Under the pieces are notes generated by a model, which was not told where the DNA came from, ran no database searches, and saw only the letters and a list, made by a program, of their open reading frames with translations. A DNA stretch of 64,000 nt from Luscinia megarhynchos (Eukaryota > Chordata > Aves > Passeriformes > Turdidae): NCBI GenBank assembly GCA_034336665.1, contig CM067585.1, forward strand, positions 2,045,001 to 2,109,000. Direction: 5' to 3'. The position numbers and the translations under genes were made by a program. Shown piece by piece: positions 10,545 through 21,938 of this stretch. Every line of letters begins with the position of its first letter. Position 1 is the stretch's first letter.

Positions 10545-11552
10545 TGCCATCCTCCATTCCTGCTTTGCCATCCCCCATCCCTGCTCTGCCACCCCTGGTT
10601 GTGCCATCCCCCATCCCTGCTCTGCCATCCCCGGCTCTGCTATCCTCCATCCCTGCTCTGCCATCCCTGCTCTGCCATCCTCCATCCCGGCTCTGCCATC
10701 CTCCATCTCTGCTCTGCCATCCCTCCCATCTCTGCTCTGCCATCCCCCATCCCTGCTCTGCCATCCCCCATCCCCGGCTCTGCCATCCCCATCCTCCATT
10801 CCCGGCTCTGCCATCCCTGGTTGTGCCATCCCCCATCCCTGCTCTGCCATCTCTGCTCTGCCATCCTCCATCCCTGCTCTGCCATCCCCCATCCCTGCTC
10901 TGCCATCCCCGGCTCTGCCATCCCCATCCCTGCTCTGCCATCCTCCATCCCTGCTCTGCCATCCCCCATCCTCGGCTCTGCCATCCCTGGTTGTGCCATC
11001 CTCCATTCCCTGGGTGTGCCATCCTGGCTCTGCCATCCCCCATCTCTGCTCTGCCATCCCCCCATCCCTGCTCTGCCATCCCTGCTCTGCCATCCTCCAT
11101 CTCTGCTCTGCCATCCCCCATCCCGGCTCTGCCATCCCCCATCCCTGCTCTGCCATCCCCCATCCCGGCTCTGCCATCCCCCATCCCTGCTCTGCCATCC
11201 CCATCCCTGCTCTGCCATCCCCCATCCCTGCTCTGCCATCCCCCATCCCAGCTCTGCCATCCCCCCATCCCTGCTCTGCCATCCCCCATCCCAGCTCTGC
11301 CATCCTCCATCCCCCCATTCCCGGCTCTGCCATCCCCCATCCCAAATTCCCGGCTCTGCCATCCCCGGCTCTGCCATCCCCCATCCCAGCTCTGCCATCC
11401 CCGGCTCTGCCATCCCCCATCCCAGCTCTGCCATCCCCGGCTCTGCCATCCCCCATCCCTGCTCTGCCATCCCCCATCCCCGGCTCTGCCATCCCCCATC
11501 CCAGCTCTGCCATCCCCGGCTCTGCCATCCCCATCCCGGCTCTGCGGCGGGC
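10545..11552. repeat. 21-bp minisatellite GCTCTGCCATCCCCCATCCC
   Basis: The basic unit is GCTCTGCCATCCCCCATCCC + T, 21 bp, mixed with short 15-bp forms (GCTCTGCCATCCCCG) and forms with TCCATC or GGTTGTGCCATCC. The plus strand is strongly pyrimidine-rich and the minus strand G-rich. Frames of 319 to 486 codons on both strands arise from the unit and have no other support. Confidence 0.95.
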
Positions 11553-12190
11553 AGGGGCCGGGGGAAGGCAGCGATGGAGCGGGGCTGGCAGCCTGGCACC
11601 CCCTGGCAGAGCCCCCGTGCTCTCGGTGCCAGCAGCAGCAGCGAGGGGCCGCGCCCGAGCCCCCGCTCGGGGCAGGGAGCACTCCGCTTCGCCCTGGCTT
11701 CAAATCCAGCTGGAACAAGCTTGGGAAATTAGAAGGACGGGAGGGGGAGGGAGGGCTAAAATAAGATAAATAAAACCAAATAAAAATAAACCCCAAACCC
11801 TCCGCTCTTCTTTGATTCTCCCTCTTTTTTTTTTTTTTCCTTATTTTTTTCCCCTCCACGCCAAGATTACTAATTGTCTAAGCATCTCAATTTGCTGCTT
11901 ACACTTAATCACAGACACTTCGGAGATTATCAGCCTTCCCCACATGTTCGGTACCTCGTTTCCGAACTACAAGACCCACGGGGAGCAGGCAGCGAGCGCC
12001 CGCAGGAGCGACAGCCGCGCCGCATCCCCCGCGTCCCTCCGGCTGCGCTGTCACAGCTTGATTCGCCTCGGAACCCGAATTCCCCCGAAGTTCCCGAGCG
12101 CCGGGGCCGCGCGGAACGGCGGGGTGGGGGCTGGGGGCGCCGCTGTCAGCTCCTGGCAGCTCCCAGCCTTTGATTTGCACAAAGGAAAGG
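11553..12190. promoter_or_regulatory. CpG-rich stretch, CpG-island candidate
   Basis: CpG dinucleotides are dense in two blocks, around 11545-11690 (GGGGCCGCGCCCGAGC) and 11980-12150 (GCGAGCGCCCGCAGGAGCG, GAGCGCCGGGGCCGCGCGG). An AT-rich stretch with a T run lies between them at 11750-11880. The block ends near a TTTGATTTGCACAAAG motif. It could be a promoter island for a gene or lncRNA. No TATA box or clear first exon is visible. Confidence 0.4.
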
Positions 12191-12240
12191 AGGGGAGTGG
12201 GGGGAGGGAATGGATATGATTTATTCAGCAAGTTCCTAAC

Positions 12241-12306
12241 AGTTTTTGGTTTTTGTTGTTTTTTTTTTTTTCTTCTTTCTTTTTTTCTTCCCTTCTTCTT
12301 TTCCAG
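12241..12306 (+). promoter_or_regulatory. Strong splice-acceptor-like sequence
   Basis: An uninterrupted T/C tract of about 55 bases ends in TTCTTCTTTTCCAG. What follows, CGGCTGTGAAATAACTGAAG, is complex. One frame reads 17 residues after the AG before a TGA at about 12355. A 3' splice site is possible, but T-rich low-complexity DNA can mimic one. Confidence 0.3.
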
Positions 12307-12629
12307 CGGCTGTGAAATAACTGAAGCCGACGGAAAGGTGAAGTGCTGGGAGAGATGAAGGAGGCGCGTTTGAAGGCATTTTCTTCCTTTTTGTCACATC
12401 TCACTGCAAAGCTTTTAATTCCTGGAGCTCAGCTCCTTCCTGGAAAGCCGGAGCCGGGGGGGGTGGGCTCGCTGGCACAGGGGCAGCACGGGAGGAGAGA
12501 GGAGGTCCCGGTGCTGGGGGTGTTGGTTGTTTTCTGTCCCATCGCCGTCTGTCGGTCCCTGGTGCCCACCCGGGGCCGGGGGTCTCTGCTGCAGGTGCTG
12601 GAGCCCCCAGCCCATCCCCACTGCAGGCA

Positions 12630-13255
12630 CAGAGCCACGGAATGAAGGACGTGAGGCTGGAAAAGACCGAGTTCATCAAGCCCGACTTGAAACCAAGGCA
12701 CTGAACCGCAGCACAAAGTGCCATGGCTGCTCATTTTTTGAACATTTCCAGGGCTGGGAGACTCCACCACTGCCCTGGGCAGCTGTGCCAGGGCTTGACC
12801 ACCCTTTCTCAGTGAAGAAATTTCCCAATTTCCCCCCTGAGCCTCCCCTGGCCCAGCCTGAGCCATTCCCTCTGCTCCTGTCCCTGTTCCTGTTCCCAGA
12901 GCCCGACCTGGGGCTGTCCCCTCCTGGCAGGGAGTTGTGCAGAGCCACAAGGGGCCCTGAGCCTCCTTTTCTCCAGCTGAGCCCCTTCCCAGCTCCCTCA
13001 GACCCTTCCCAGCCCCATTCCCTGCCCTGGACATGCTCCAGCCCCTCCAGGTCCTTCTTGTCCTGAGGGACCCAGAAGTGACCCCAGGGTTGGGGGTGCC
13101 AGACCAAGACCCAGGACCTGCCCAGCGATGGACTGAGCCAAGCAGAGACAGCAGAGACAGCTCAGAGACAGCAGAGGATGCAAAGAGCAGGGGCAGAATC
13201 CATCCTGATGGCACCAGGACAGGCAGAGGGAAGCAGGGCACATCCCCCGGAGTGT
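12630..13255 (-). mobile_element. CR1 LINE 3' fragment, long
   Basis: Starts with the antisense tail GAGCCACGGAATGAAGGACG + TGAGGCTGGAAAAGACC. It continues through CCACCCTTTCTCAGTGAAG, CCTTTTCTCCAGCTGAGCCC, GACATGCTCCAGCCCCTCC and GACCCAGAAGTGACCCCAGG. About 600 bp of untranslated and distal CR1 sequence. Confidence 0.85.
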
Positions 13256-13287
13256 GGGTCCCAGGACAGGAGGCTGGGTGATGTTCT

Positions 13288-13372
13288 GGGGACCCTGCTT
13301 CAGCAGGGAGGTTGGACTAGAGGGGCTCCAGTCAGACCTTCCAACCTGAGCCAGTCTGTGCTTCAGAGAATC
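13288..13372 (+). mobile_element. CR1 3' end, plus strand
   Basis: CTGCTTCAGCAGGGAGGTTG, GACTAGAGGGGCTCCAGTC and CCTTCCAACCTGAGCCAG read as the sense 3' end of CR1. It meets the next CR1 tail to tail. Confidence 0.75.
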
Positions 13373-13374
13373 AC

Positions 13375-13560
13375 AGAATTACAGAATGGGTTGGGTTGGA
13401 AGGACCTTAAATCCCCTCCACGGCAGGGACACCTCCCACTGCCCCAGGTGCTCCCAGCCCTGCCCAGCCTGGCCGTGGGCACTGCCAGGGATCCAGGGGC
13501 AGCCACAGCTGCTCTGGGCACCTGTGCCAGGGCCCCACCACCCTCTGTGGCCCCATAGCT
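13375..13560 (-). mobile_element. CR1 3' fragment, tail to tail
   Basis: AGAATCACAGAATTACAGAA (inverted 8-bp tail repeats) is followed by GGTTGGGTTGGAAGGACC and the GGCAGGGACACCTCCCAC block. It sits back to back with the plus-strand CR1 at 13288-13372. Confidence 0.85.
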
Positions 13561-13699
13561 GAGCTGGGTCATTTCCTGCACCCTTCAGAGCTTCAGGACA
13601 TCAGCACATCCTGCTCAGTAGAAGAGGGGTAGCAAGAAGAATCAAGCAGCATTTAGAATGTGAAGAAGTGTCTGAAATCAAATTCAGTTGTTTGCAGGA

Positions 13700-13745
13700 G
13701 AATTTTTTTTTTCTTTTTCTTTTTCTTTTTTTTTTAATTTTTAAG
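13700..13745. repeat. T-rich low-complexity tract
   Basis: Runs of T broken by single C (TTTCTTTTTC) and ending in TTAATTTTTAAG. Simple sequence. Confidence 0.9.
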
Positions 13746-13893
13746 GAAAAATGATGATTTGAAACTTGCCTTTGTACTCCACTTGTCTGCTTTGGGAGAG
13801 CTGTGCTCCCTGCCAGTCCAATTGCATTTGTCTTCTGGAAATACCAGAAAGCACAGAACAGCTCCAGGAGCAGCAACACCTGAGGGAGGCACG

Positions 13894-15287
13894 AGGAGCA
13901 GGCAGGAACAGGCAGGAGCAGGCAGGAGCAGGCAGGAACAGGCAGGAGCAGGCAGGAACAGGCAGGAGCAGGCAGGAACAGGCAGGAGCAGGCAGGAACA
14001 GGCAGGAGCAGGCAGGGAGCAGGCAGGAGCGGGCAGGAACAGGCAGGGACAGACAGGAACAGGCAGGAGCAGGCAGGAGCAGGCAGGAGCAGGCAGGAAC
14101 AGGGTAGGAACAGGAAGGAGCAGGAAGGAGCAGGCAGGAGCAGGCAGGAACAGGTAGGAGCAGGCAGGAGCAGGCAGGAACAGGCAGGAACAGGCAGGAG
14201 CAGGCAGGAGCAGGCAGGAACAGGCAGGAACAGGCAGGAGCAGGGAGGAACAGGCAGGAGCAGGCAGGACCAGGCAGGGACAGGTAGGAACAGGCAGGAG
14301 CAGGCAGGAACAGGCAGGAGCAGGCAGGGCGAGCGGGAGCAGGTAGAACAGGAAGGAGCAGGCAGGAGCAGGCAGGGAACAGGCAGGGACAGGTAGGAAC
14401 AGGCAGGGAGCAGGCAGGAACGGGCAGGAGCAGGCAGGAACAGGCAGGAGCAGGCAGGAGCGGACAGGAACAGGCAGGGAGCAGGCAGGAGCAGGGCAGG
14501 AACAGGCAGGAGCAGGCAGGAGCAGGCAGGAGCAGGCAGGAACAGGTAGGAACAGGCAGGAGCAGGCAGGAGCGGACAGGGGCAGGCAGGAGCAGGCAGG
14601 GCAGGCAGGAACAGGAAGGAGCAGGCAGGAGCAGGCAGGGCGAGCAGGAACAGACAGGAACAGGCAGGAGCAGGCAGGAACAGGCAGGGGCAGGCAGGAG
14701 CAGGCAGGAGCGAGCAGGAACAGGCAGGAGCAGGCAGGAGCATGAAGGAACAGGCAGGAGCGAGGCAGGAGCAGGCAGGGCAGGGCAGGAACAGGCAGGA
14801 ACAGGCAGGGAACAGGCAGGGGCAGGCAGGAACAGGCAGGAGCAGGCAGGAGCAGGCAGGAGCAGGCAGGAGCATGAAGGAACAGGCAGGAACAGGCAGG
14901 GACAGGAACAGGCAGGAGCAGGCAGGAGGAGGCAGGAACAGGCAGGAGCGAGGGCAGGAACAGGCGGGAGCAGGCAGGAACGGGCAGGAACAGGCAGGGA
15001 ACAGGCAGGAGCAGGCAGGAACAGGCAGGAACAGGCAGGAGCAGGCAGGGAGCGGGCAGGGGCGGGCAGGGAGGCCGGGGCAGGAGCGGGCAGGAACAGG
15101 CAGGAGCAGGCAGGAGCAGGCAGGAACAGGTAGGAACAGGAAGGGCAGGCAGGAACAGGCAGGAACAGGCAGGAACAGGCAGGAGCAGGCAGGAGCAGGC
15201 AGGAGCGGGCAGGAGGGCAGGGCGGGCAGGAGCAGGCAGGAGCATGAAGGAACAGGCAGGAACAGGCAGGAACAGGCAGGAGCAGGC
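13894..15287. repeat. 10-bp minisatellite (GCAGGARCAG)n
   Basis: About 139 copies of a 10-bp unit, GCAGGAACAG or GCAGGAGCAG, with small variants (GCAGGGACAG, GTAGGAACAG, GCGGGAGCAG, GCATGAAGGA). The plus strand is almost entirely purine plus C. Both strands lack stops in most frames, which gives frames of up to 614 codons rich in Cys/Leu/Pro on minus and Gln/Ala/Gly/Arg on plus. Confidence 0.97.
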
Positions 15288-16145
15288 TCAGCCCAGCCAG
15301 CACAGCTTTCCCTGGGCTGAGGCGCCTTGAGACCCCTGCCCTCCCCACCCACAGCAGGGATCTCCTCTGGCTTTTCCTTTTCCCTCCTCCCCAGCGAGGC
15401 AGCAAACCAGGGGGTTCCATGGCTGGGGTAAGCAGCTGCCAACACCCCAAAAAGTCACATTTCCAACGTTTAGAAAGCAAAACAGGGTTGTGCTCAAAGG
15501 TCTGATTTACAGCCCAGCCCCTTGGTACTGCACACAGATTCCCAGGAACTCTCCTGTGACTTGGATCTGAAATCCCACCCATTTTATTGGGAATACTCTG
15601 ACATGACCCATGATTTTTTATTTTTTAAACTCAAACAACCAAAGGCCATTTCCCTGTTTCTCTTCTGGCCCTTCCTCTCTGCAGCTCTTCTGCACCAGAA
15701 CCAAAATCATCTGCATGGCTGAGCTTTGGTCCTGCAGGAAGAAGCTCCTTGTGCATGATTCATTTAAGGTTTTTATTTTTTTAAAATTTATTTCTCATTT
15801 GCAAGTTGCTGAGAAGCTGATCCTGATTTCTGCAAATGAATTTGTTATCTGCAAGTGTTCACTGAATAGTTTATGCAAACAAATTCCTGCCCATAGGGTG
15901 TTTGCAAACTGTTCATTTCATGGTATGTGATTAGTAGAAATGGTCAGAAAATGGGTGCAAAACAATTTTTACGAGTTGTCCTCAACACCCAGGCTCCTCA
16001 CACCTCTATTTCTATCACTGACTTCTGTTTTTTAGCTGAGTTAGAAACATATCAACCAGCACATGATGACTTTTCATGCTTTGTTTCCAGCTAAAAGATC
16101 TAAAAGGAGAGCAGTGGATGCTCAGAAGGGCAGACACAGAACCAG
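15288..16145. promoter_or_regulatory. AT-rich island, candidate conserved element
   Basis: From about 15590 to 16090 the sequence is AT-rich and complex, with several related TTTGCAAG/TTTGCAAAC/ATGCAAAC motifs (near 15797, 15853, 15874 and 15901). No transposon match is recognised. It contrasts with the arrays on either side. Regulatory function is only inferred. Confidence 0.35.
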
Positions 16146-16147
16146 GG

Positions 16148-16320
16148 AATCACAGATTGGTTTGGGTTGGAAGGGACTTTTAAAGAACATCTCATTCCAC
16201 CCCTGCCGTGGACCTTTCACACCTTTCAGTGCCTCAGGCTGCTCCAAGCCCTGTCCAGTCTGGCCTGGGACACTTCCAGGGATGGGCAATCCACAAATTC
16301 TCTGGGCAGAGCAGTGGAGT
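16148..16320 (-). mobile_element. CR1 3' fragment
   Basis: Antisense CR1 tail GAATCACAGATTGGTTTGGG, then TTGGAAGGGACTTTTAAAGA and the CAGGCTGCTCCAAGCCCTG block. Confidence 0.85.
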
Positions 16321-16539
16321 CCTATGAGGATATGGGGTTTTTCCTGCAGAAAGAGACAGAGCTCATCCCCAGGGATCCTCATCACCCAGACCCATTCCTG
16401 AGGTTCTGTCTGTGGTGAGAGTGCCTGCTCTCCAGGGCTGAGGTGAGGATTCTCTCCCATCCCGGCCCCAGCTCTGTTCCTCACTCCCCAAAGCTGTGCC
16501 TGCACTGGTCACCAGTGCCAGTGATTTGCCTGAAATCCC

Positions 16540-16712
16540 ACAGGGGAGGGTTGCCCAGAGAAGCTGCAAAATATCCATGGCCAGGCTGGGTGGGGCTGGG
16601 TTCAGCCTGGTCCAGTGGAAGGTGTCCCTGCCCATGGCAGGGGTGGGACAAGATGAGTTTTAAGGTCCCTCTTGATCCAAGCCATTCCATGGATCCATGA
16701 ATCCATCACTGT
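16540..16712 (+). mobile_element. CR1 3' end with tail repeats
   Basis: Sense CR1: GTCCAGTGGAAGGTGTCCC, TGCCCATGGCAGGGGTGGG, then TTTTAAGGTCCCTCTTGATC and a decayed 8-bp tail (ATTCCATGGATCCATGAATCC). Confidence 0.85.
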
Positions 16713-16892
16713 GCCACCCCTGAAGCTGCAGCATCCCCACCACAGGGCAGGATCTCCATTGCAGGTTGTGGTGATTTGTAAAAGTTTTATGAAATTTTTA
16801 CGTGTTGAGACCAAAACCACTGCACAGGTCCACTCCCCGTGCTGAGGATGGGACAAAAAGCTGTCCCAAGTGACCTGGCACTGATGGAGCAG

Positions 16893-17518
16893 AGATAAAA
16901 CCCCAGAGGGGCTCAGAGCAGAGCTAAACCCCAGAGCTCAGTGCAGGGTTAAACCCCAGAGCTCAGTGTAGGGTTAAATCCCAGAGGGGCTCAGTGCAGG
17001 GTTAAACCCCAGAGCTCAGTGCAGGGCTAAACCCCAGAGCTCAGTGCAGGGTTAAACCCCAGAGCTCAGTGCAGGGCTAAACCCCAGAGCTCAGTGCAGG
17101 GTTAAACCCCAGAGGGGCTCAGAGCAGGGTTAAACCCCAGAGCTCAGTGCAGGGTTAAACCCCAGAGCTCAGTGCAGGGCTAAACCCCAGAGCTCAGTGC
17201 AGGGTTAAACCCCAGAGCTCAGTGCAGGGCTAAACCCCAGAGCTCAGTGTAGGGTTAAAACCCCAGAGCTCAGTGCAGGGCTAAACCCCAGAGGGGCTCA
17301 GAGCAGGGTTAAACCCCAGAGCTCAGTTCAGGGCTAAACCCCAGATGAGATCAGTGCAGGGTTAAACCCCAGAGCTCAGTGCAGGATTAAACCCAGAGCT
17401 CAGTGCAGGGTTAAACCCCAGAGCTCAGTGCAGGGCTAAACCCAGAGCTCAGTGCAGGGTTAAACCCCAGATGAGATCAGTGCAGGGTTAAACCCCAGGT
17501 GAGATCAGTGCAGGGCTG
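16893..17518. repeat. 25-bp minisatellite, about 24 copies
   Basis: Unit TTAAACCCCAGAGCTCAGTG + CAGGG, 25 bp. Variants carry GAGGGGCTCAG or GATGAGATCAG in place of GAGCTCAG. Unlike most arrays here, stops (TTAA/TAA) interrupt it, so it produces no long frame. Confidence 0.96.
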
Positions 17519-17849
17519 CCCAGCCCCAGTGCCCGGGGTTCAGAGGGGGCTCAGAGGGGCTCAGAGCAGTCAGAGGCTCCCCGTGGGTTTTACAGCACCG
17601 ACAGAAAATGGTGCCCGGAAGATTTATTCATTTAACGCATCTGGTAATTACATTTTGGCAGGTGGTGTGTGGGGCCTGGATTCCTTCCATGCACACCAGG
17701 CTCGGGAAGGCTCCAGTCCCACGTTTGATAAATCTCAGAATAGAATAAATAAATAAAATCAACAGTCCCCAGCTGCGAGTGCGGAGGAGGCACATCCTCT
17801 CCGTGCCCCGCCTTCCTCCTGCCGCCCCCACGGCGGGCACGGGGCTTGG

Positions 17850-18805
17850 CTCTGCCCCTCCTCCTGGGATCCCTGGGATCCAGCTCTGCCCCTCCTCCTG
17901 GGATCCCTGGGATCCAGCACTGCCCCTCCTCCTGGGATCCCTGGGGCTGGGATCCAGCACTGCCCCTCCTCCTGGGATCCCTGGGATCCAGCACTGCCCC
18001 TCCTCCTGGGATCCCTGGGATCTGGGATCCAGCTCTGCCCCTCCTCCTGGGATCCCTGGGATCTGGGATCCAGCATTGTCCCTCCTCCTGGGATCCCTGG
18101 GGCTGGGATCCAGCACTGCCCCCTCCTCCTGGGATCCCTGGGATCCAGCACTGCCCCTCCTCCTGGCATCCCTGGGATCTGGGATCCAGCACTGCCCCTC
18201 CTCCTGGGATCCCTGGGATCTGGGATCCAGCACTGCCCCTCCTCCTGGGATCCCTGGGATCGGGATCTGGGATCCAGCACTGCCCCCTCCTCCTGAGATC
18301 TGGGATCCAGCACTGCCCCCTCCTCCTGGGATCCCTGGGGCTGGGATCTGGGATCCAGCTCTGCCCCTCCTCCTGGGATCTGGGATCCAGCACTGCCCCT
18401 CCTCCCTGGGATCCCTGGGATCCAGCACTGCCCCTCCTCCTGGGATCCCTGGGGCTGGGATCCAGCACTGCCCCTCCTCCTGGGATCTGGGATCCAGCAC
18501 TGCCCCTCCTCCTGGGATCCCTGGGGCTGGGATCCAGCACTGCCCCTCCTCCTGGGATCCCTGGGGCTGGGATCTGGGATCCAGCACTGCCCCTCCTCCT
18601 GGGATCCGGGATCTGGGATCCAGCACTGCCCCTCCTCCTGGGATATCTGGGATCTGGGATCCAGCACTGCCCCTCCTCCTGGGATCCCTGGGATCCCTGG
18701 GATCCAGCACTGCCCCTCCTCCTGGGATCTGGGATCCAGCACTGCCCCTCCTCCTGGGATCCCTGGGGATGGGATCTGGGATCCAGCACTGCCCCTCCTC
18801 CTGGC
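17850..18805. repeat. 34-bp minisatellite with GGATCC, about 25 units
   Basis: Base unit CTGCCCCTCCTCCTGGGATC + CCTGGGATCCAGCA, 34 bp. It is extended in many copies by TCTGGGATC or GGGCTGGGATC blocks, giving lengths up to about 49 bp. GGATCC occurs in nearly every unit. Frames of 327 to 499 codons on both strands come from the repeat. Confidence 0.95.
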
Positions 18806-19500
18806 ACAGGATTCTCACTGCTCTGGTGGGCCCAGGCTCACGGGATGGGGATGCAGAGTCAGAGTGTTTCCAGCTCTCCTCCCGGAGTTACAGCCCTGGC
18901 AGGGATGGGGACAGCACAAGGACGCTGGGGGAAAGCATCCTTGGGGGTGGGGGAGGAACCAGGATAGAGAGAGCTGGTGGATGGATGGAAAATCCAGAGC
19001 TGACGGAGAGAAGGATGAGCCAGGAATTAGTGGTGAGAAAGGGGATGGCCCATGGAGCTCTGTGGCAAGAGGCAGAGGAGCACAGGGGGCAGAGGGGGCT
19101 GCAGGGGCTGGGTGGGCCTGGAAATGCTCCAGACTTTGGGCAGATGTGTCCCCTCAGGACGTGCATTAGTGGGCAGGGGGCGTTTGGTGGAAGGTGGGAC
19201 TCGGTGATCGCTCCAGCCATGATGACTCCATCACTGCCTGGTGCAGCTGGCAGCCTGGGAGGGGACAGCTCTGGGTGACACCCCGGGGCACAGCTGGGCA
19301 CAGGGACACGGGGCACTCCCGGGACACTCCCGGGCTCCCACGGGTGTCCCCAGGGTGTGCTGGGCAGGACATGGCCTGGGGGGCTGGGAGCAGCAGGGCT
19401 GGGCCGCAGCTTCCCCTCCAGGGACCCCAGGCTGTCCAGGCTGTCCCGGCAGGAGCAGTGGCAGTGCCAGGGCATGGGCACCGCCCCCAGGGTGCAGGGC
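18806..19500. other. GC-rich unassigned sequence
   Basis: Complex GC-rich sequence between two arrays. No transposon, splice pattern or convincing gene seen. Confidence 0.35.
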
Positions 19501-20675
19501 GCTGTGGGCACAGCTGGGTGCTGTGGGCACATCTGGGTGCTATAGGCACATCTGGGTGCTGGGGGCACAGCTGGGTGCTGTGAGCACATCTGGGTGCTAT
19601 AGGCACATCGGGGTGCTGTGGGCACATCTGGGTGCTGTGGGCACATCTGGGTGCTATAGGCACATCTGGGTGCTGTGGGCACAGCTGGGTGCTGCGGGCA
19701 CATCTGGGTGCTGTAGGCACAGCTGGGTGCTATGGGCACATCTGGGTGCTGTGGGCTCAGCTGGGTGCTGTAGGCACAGCTGGGTGCTGTGGGCACATCT
19801 GGGTGCTGTGGGCACAGCTGGGTGCTATGGGCACATCTGGGTGCTGTGGGCACAGCTGGGTGCTGTGGGCACAGCTGGGTGCTGGGCACATCTGGGTGCT
19901 ATAGGCACATCTGGGTGCTGTGGGCACAGCTGGGTCCTGTGGGCACAGCTGGGTGCTGTGGGCACATCTGGGTGCTTTAGGCACAGCTGGATGCTGTGGG
20001 CACAGCTGGGTGCTGTGGGCACAGCTGGGTGCTGTGAGCACATCAGGGTGCTGTGGGCACAGCTGGGTGCTGTGGGCACATCTGGGTGCTTTAGGCACAG
20101 CTGGATGCTGTGGGCACAGCTGGGTGCTGTGGGCACAGCTGGGTGCTGTGAGCACATCAGGGTGCTGTGGGCACAGCTGGGATGCTGTAGGCACAGCTGG
20201 GTGCTATAGGCACAGCTGGGTGCTCTAGGCACAGCTGGGTGATGTGGGCACATCTGGGTGCTGTGGGCACAGCTGGGTGCTGTGGGCACATCTGGATGCT
20301 GTAGGCACCTCTGGGTGCTGTGAGCACATCAGGGTGCTGTGGGCACAGCTGGGTGCTGTGGGCACAGCTGGGTGCTATAGGCACATCTGGGTGCTGTGGG
20401 CACAGCTGGGTGCTGTAGGCACATCTGGATGCTGTAGGCACAGCTGGGTGCTATAGGCACAGCTGGGTGCTGCGAGCACATCTGGGTGCTGTGGGCACAG
20501 CTGGGTGCTGTAGGCACATCTGGATGCTGTAGGCACAGCTGGGTGCTATAGGCATATCTGGGTGCTGTGGGCACATCTGGGTGCTGTGGGCACAGCTGGG
20601 TGCTGTGGGCACATCTGGATGCTGTAGGCACATCAGGGTGCTGTGGGCACAGCTGGGTGCTATAGGCACAGCTGG
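19501..20675. repeat. 19-bp minisatellite with 114-bp higher-order unit
   Basis: Units read GCTGTGGGCACAGCTGGGT or GCTGTGGGCACATCTGGGT, 19 bp, about 62 copies, with TATAGG, TGAGCACATCAGG and CTGGATG variants. The block starting TTAGGCACAGCTGGATG at 19977 repeats at 20091, 114 bp or six units later, with the same order of variants inside. This is a higher-order duplication. Confidence 0.96.
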
Positions 20676-20839
20676 ATGTCACACCCAGCCCACCCAGCCT
20701 GGCCTGGCGTGAAGGGCTCTGCAGGACCCTCAGCCCCTGCTCCTGCCTGTGCTGGGGGTCTCTGGGGGGATCTGGGGGGACCCTGAGGCAAACATCCAAG
20801 CACCTCATCCCCTGCACCCAGCAAGGCACCAGCACAAAG

Positions 20840-21140
20840 ACTGGCTGGATTTTATTTTTATACTTCACCCCCCTGCCCCCTTTGTAGAAATGACATAATT
20901 ATGGGGATTTAATGTTCCACTGCTAAATTTCTTCATTTTTCAGGATAATTTCCACTATTTCATCAAGGAATAATTAATTGCATTGTCTTTAATCAGTTGT
21001 TTTACAAATCCAGCAGCGCAAGAAATTTTCATAGCCAGACAATGCAGGCAGCTGCTCTTCCCTTCTGGGTGTATTAATGAAGTGAAAGAGCTCGAGCTGA
21101 GCAATCTATTGACGGAGAGATTGAAAAGATGACAGTGTGA
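20840..21140. promoter_or_regulatory. AT-rich island, candidate conserved element
   Basis: Contains GACATAATTATGGGGATTT, AGGAATAATTAATTGCATTG, GTGTATTAATGAAGTGAAAG and AATCTATTGACGGAGAG. The TAATTA and TTAATTGC cores suit homeodomain proteins. The sequence is complex, not repetitive, and markedly AT-rich for this window. One of the better candidates for a conserved enhancer. Confidence 0.45.
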
Positions 21141-21316
21141 TCCCTTCATGTGTGTGCTGGGGAGGCAGAGGGGAGGGATGGAGCCCAGGGTAAGGGCAGG
21201 AGGAATTGGGCTGCTGGGGCTCAGGGCTGCAAATCAATCCTCTCTCCTCAGCAGCAGATTACAATGTGGGGGGTCAGCACAAAACCTGTGGGTGCATAAC
21301 AAATCGTGGAGCCACG

Positions 21317-21450
21317 GGATCACAGAATTCCAGAATGGTTTGGGCTGGAAGGGACCTCAAAACTCATCCCTGCCACGGGAGGAGACAACTTCCACTGTCC
21401 CAGGGTGCTCAGGGCCCTCAAAACTTCATCCTGAACATTTCCAGGGACGC
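21317..21450 (-). mobile_element. CR1 3' fragment
   Basis: GGATCACAGAATTCCAGAAT, then GGTTTGGGCTGGAAGGGACC and a CCTGCCACGGGAGGAGACAA block: antisense CR1 3' end. Confidence 0.85.
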
Positions 21451-21938
21451 CAAAGTGTCTGAAAATGTCTAGAAGTGTGAAGGTGTTCACGTGCAGATGC
21501 ACAGATGTTCATCAAAGGGCCAAAATCAGATTTTTGAGGAGCCATCTCAGACAAAACGAAGCTGTCCTTCCCTGGGGCCGGGATGTGATGGGTGTGGTGC
21601 CAGCGGAGTCAGAGCTCCAGCCCGGCTCTCCTCTCCTCTCAGCCCCTTCCCCCGTGGTTCCCTGCCAGGGTTCCCCCTCCACGGGGTCCCAGGGCTGCTG
21701 TGGCATCAGAAATCCGTCCCCAAATGTTCCCAGCTCTGGCATCTCTGGGGCTCTGCCCGCACTGCCTCGGGTTTCCAGCCTGGCTCTGCCTCTCCCGCTG
21801 CCCCCGTGGGGCTCCAGGCACCCCCGCCCTGCTCTGAGCCAGAGGGCAAAGAGGAGAAGCCAAGGAGCGCTGAGACATCCCAGATCCCTCGGTGCTCCCT
21901 CGCTCCTGCTGCTGCAAGGTGTGGCAGGGAACGAGAAC

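Noticed and set aside
13601..15582. Frames of more than 600 codons rich in Pro/Cys/Leu on the minus strand
   Set aside because: Translation of the 10-bp GCAGGARCAG array. Three minus frames are open at once.
16893..17518. Telomere-like GGGTTAAA repeats
   Set aside because: The unit is 25 bp with GAGCTCAG. True TTAGGG runs are absent here and in the rest of the window.
19501..20675. CRISPR-like regular repeats
   Set aside because: Units are contiguous with no unique spacers, the host is a vertebrate and no cas genes are present. The same holds for the other arrays.
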